DNA from: Microvirga arvi
GTDB lineage: Bacteria; Pseudomonadota; Alphaproteobacteria; Rhizobiales; Beijerinckiaceae
DNA length: 64,000 bases
Direction: 5' to 3'
Assembly (NCBI RefSeq): GCF_016892765.1
Contig: NZ_JAFEMD010000032.1
Location: 1 to 64,000 of the forward strand
Both the position numbers and the translations under genes were made by a program. This document shows, in pieces, positions 63,141 through 64,000 of the stretch. The number at the start of each line of letters is the position of its first letter. Position 1 is the first letter of the stretch. Below the pieces are notes generated by a model that did no database searches, was not told where the DNA came from, and saw only the letters and a program-made list of their open reading frames with translations.

Positions 63141-63626
63141 ATGGCGAGCGAAGCGAAGGAGCGGGCCCGGCTGGTCGCCGTCACCCTCGACGAGGCCTCC
63201 ATCGGCCGCGGCAATCCCGATCAGGAACATGAGCGGGCGATCGCCATCTACGACATCCTTGAAGAGAACGCCTTCTCCCTGCCGAATTACGACGGCGGCC
63301 CTTATGTCCTGCGCATTTCACTGATCGACAAGAAGCTCTGTCTTGAGGTGAGCGCGCAGGATGGCGCGCATCTCGTCTCGCATCATCTGTCGCTGACGCC
63401 GTTCCGCAAGACCATCCGCGATTACGAGATGATCTGCGATAGCTATTACCAGGCAATCCGCTCCGCCTCACCTGCGCAGATCGAGGCCATCGATATGGGC
63501 CGGCGCGGCCTGCACAACGAAGCCGCCGAGCTGCTGATGAAGCGCCTCGAGGGCAAGCTGATCCTCGATTTCGATACGGCGCGTCGCATCTTCACGCTCA
63601 TCTTCGCGCTTCATTGGAGGGGTTGA
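63141..63626 (+). CDS. UPF0262 family protein
   Basis: A 161-residue protein of the UPF0262 family, unique to alphaproteobacteria: [37 protein letters not shown] near the start and [46 protein letters not shown] in the middle. The function is unknown. The GGAGGGGGG before the ATG at 63141 is an excellent ribosome binding site. It keeps the usual order after hisD and before the phosphatase gene. Confidence 0.93.
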   Translation: MASEAKERARLVAVTLDEASIGRGNPDQEHERAIAIYDILEENAFSLPNYDGGPYVLRISLIDKKLCLEVSAQDGAHLVSHHLSLTPFRKTIRDYEMICDSYYQAIRSASPAQIEAIDMGRRGLHNEAAELLMKRLEGKLILDFDTARRIFTLIFALHWRG

Positions 63627-63629
63627 CGC

Positions 63630-64000
63630 TTGGAGGAGCGCCTGGACGAGCCCCGCGCGAAACGGATCCATTCGGTTCTGTTCGTCTGCGCGATGAATGC
63701 GGTGCGCTCGCCCATGGCCGAAGCGATTGCGCGCCACTATTTCGGCAAGTCGGTCTATGTCCAGTCCGCCGGCGTGCGCAAAGGTGAGACGGATGGATTC
63801 GTGGCCTCGATCCTGTCCGAAATCGGCATCGACGCATCGAATCATAAGCCGCGTACGCTCGACGAACTGGAGGAGTGGGAAGGTCTCAATTTCGACCTCA
63901 TCATTTCCCTCTCCCCGGAAGCCCACCACGCCGCCCTTGAGCTGACCCGCACCATCGCTGCCGATGTCGAGTATTGGCCGACGCCGGATCCGACGATCAC
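63630..64000 (+). CDS. low-molecular-weight phosphatase family protein, truncated by window end
   Basis: The first 123 residues of a protein-tyrosine-phosphatase/arsenate-reductase-fold protein. The P-loop VCAMNAVRSPMAEA (C-x5-R-S) is near residues 21-33. The catalytic Asp segment PDPT at the right edge is just reached. The start is a TTG with GGAGGGG eight bases before it, directly after the UPF0262 stop. The rest lies outside the window. The substrate may be phosphotyrosine or arsenate. Confidence 0.85.
   Translation, partial: MEERLDEPRAKRIHSVLFVCAMNAVRSPMAEAIARHYFGKSVYVQSAGVRKGETDGFVASILSEIGIDASNHKPRTLDELEEWEGLNFDLIISLSPEAHHAALELTRTIAADVEYWPTPDPTI

Overview
The window looks like chromosomal DNA of a GC-rich alphaproteobacterium of the order Hyphomicrobiales (Rhizobiales), most like Methylobacteriaceae (Microvirga-type). 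The basis is the ALAS-type hemA, an alphaproteobacterial short flagellin, the block murA / DUF2948 / hisD / UPF0262 / low-molecular-weight phosphatase, the ligase-associated helicase with PdeM, and many rhizobial-type intergenic palindromes. This placement is inference from gene content; no database was searched. Almost everything is ordinary housekeeping and catabolic chromosome. There is no phage, integrase, transposase, CRISPR array or defence cluster.

Layout. 0.2-6 kb: TPR methyltransferase, an SDR, then a DNA-repair pair (DEXH helicase and PdeM); the helicase gene carries a translated intergenic repeat. 6-12.4 kb: a lone flagellin, a TIGR02186/TauE pair and a very long coiled-coil/Sel1 protein resembling PodJ. 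12.7-18.9 kb: a MerR regulator and a three-gene beta-oxidation set (acyl-CoA dehydrogenase, thiolase, FadB-like) separated by inverted repeats. 19-30 kb: small enzymes, a transporter-like hybrid histidine kinase, a LysR/DoxX/VOC group, mscL, an aminotransferase and an AbrB-family membrane protein. 30.2-37.8 kb: a coherent catabolic cluster of RpiR regulator, N-formylglutamate amidohydrolase-like enzyme, ethanolamine-type APC permease, glutamine-synthetase-like ligase, aldehyde dehydrogenase and iron alcohol dehydrogenase. 37.9-45.1 kb: an FMN reductase/HxlR pair, then on the minus strand an inositol-monophosphatase-like enzyme, an AfuABC-like ABC importer (binding protein, fused double permease, ATPase) and a HAD phosphatase. 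45.3-52.8 kb: NUDIX, zinc alcohol dehydrogenase, DUF488, MOSC, ABC exporter, free methionine-R-sulfoxide reductase, an FAD oxidoreductase and a small membrane protein. 52.9-57.7 kb: a secreted serralysin-like protease, two hypothetical genes, an aldehyde dehydrogenase and tRNA-Thr(GGT). 57.9-64 kb: hemA, a 55-residue conserved-looking small protein, murA, DUF1508, DUF2948, hisD, UPF0262 and a truncated phosphatase gene.

The two most interesting systems are both inferences from gene content. First, the 30-38 kb cluster reads as a gamma-glutamylation route for an amino alcohol such as ethanolamine: import, glutamylate, oxidise alcohol to aldehyde to acid, then hydrolyse. Second, the 39-45 kb importer, of the type usually labelled ferric-iron, sits between two phosphatase genes and fits a phosphorylated-sugar importer better. 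A third theme is the dense set of nested palindromic repeats, one of which is translated inside the helicase.
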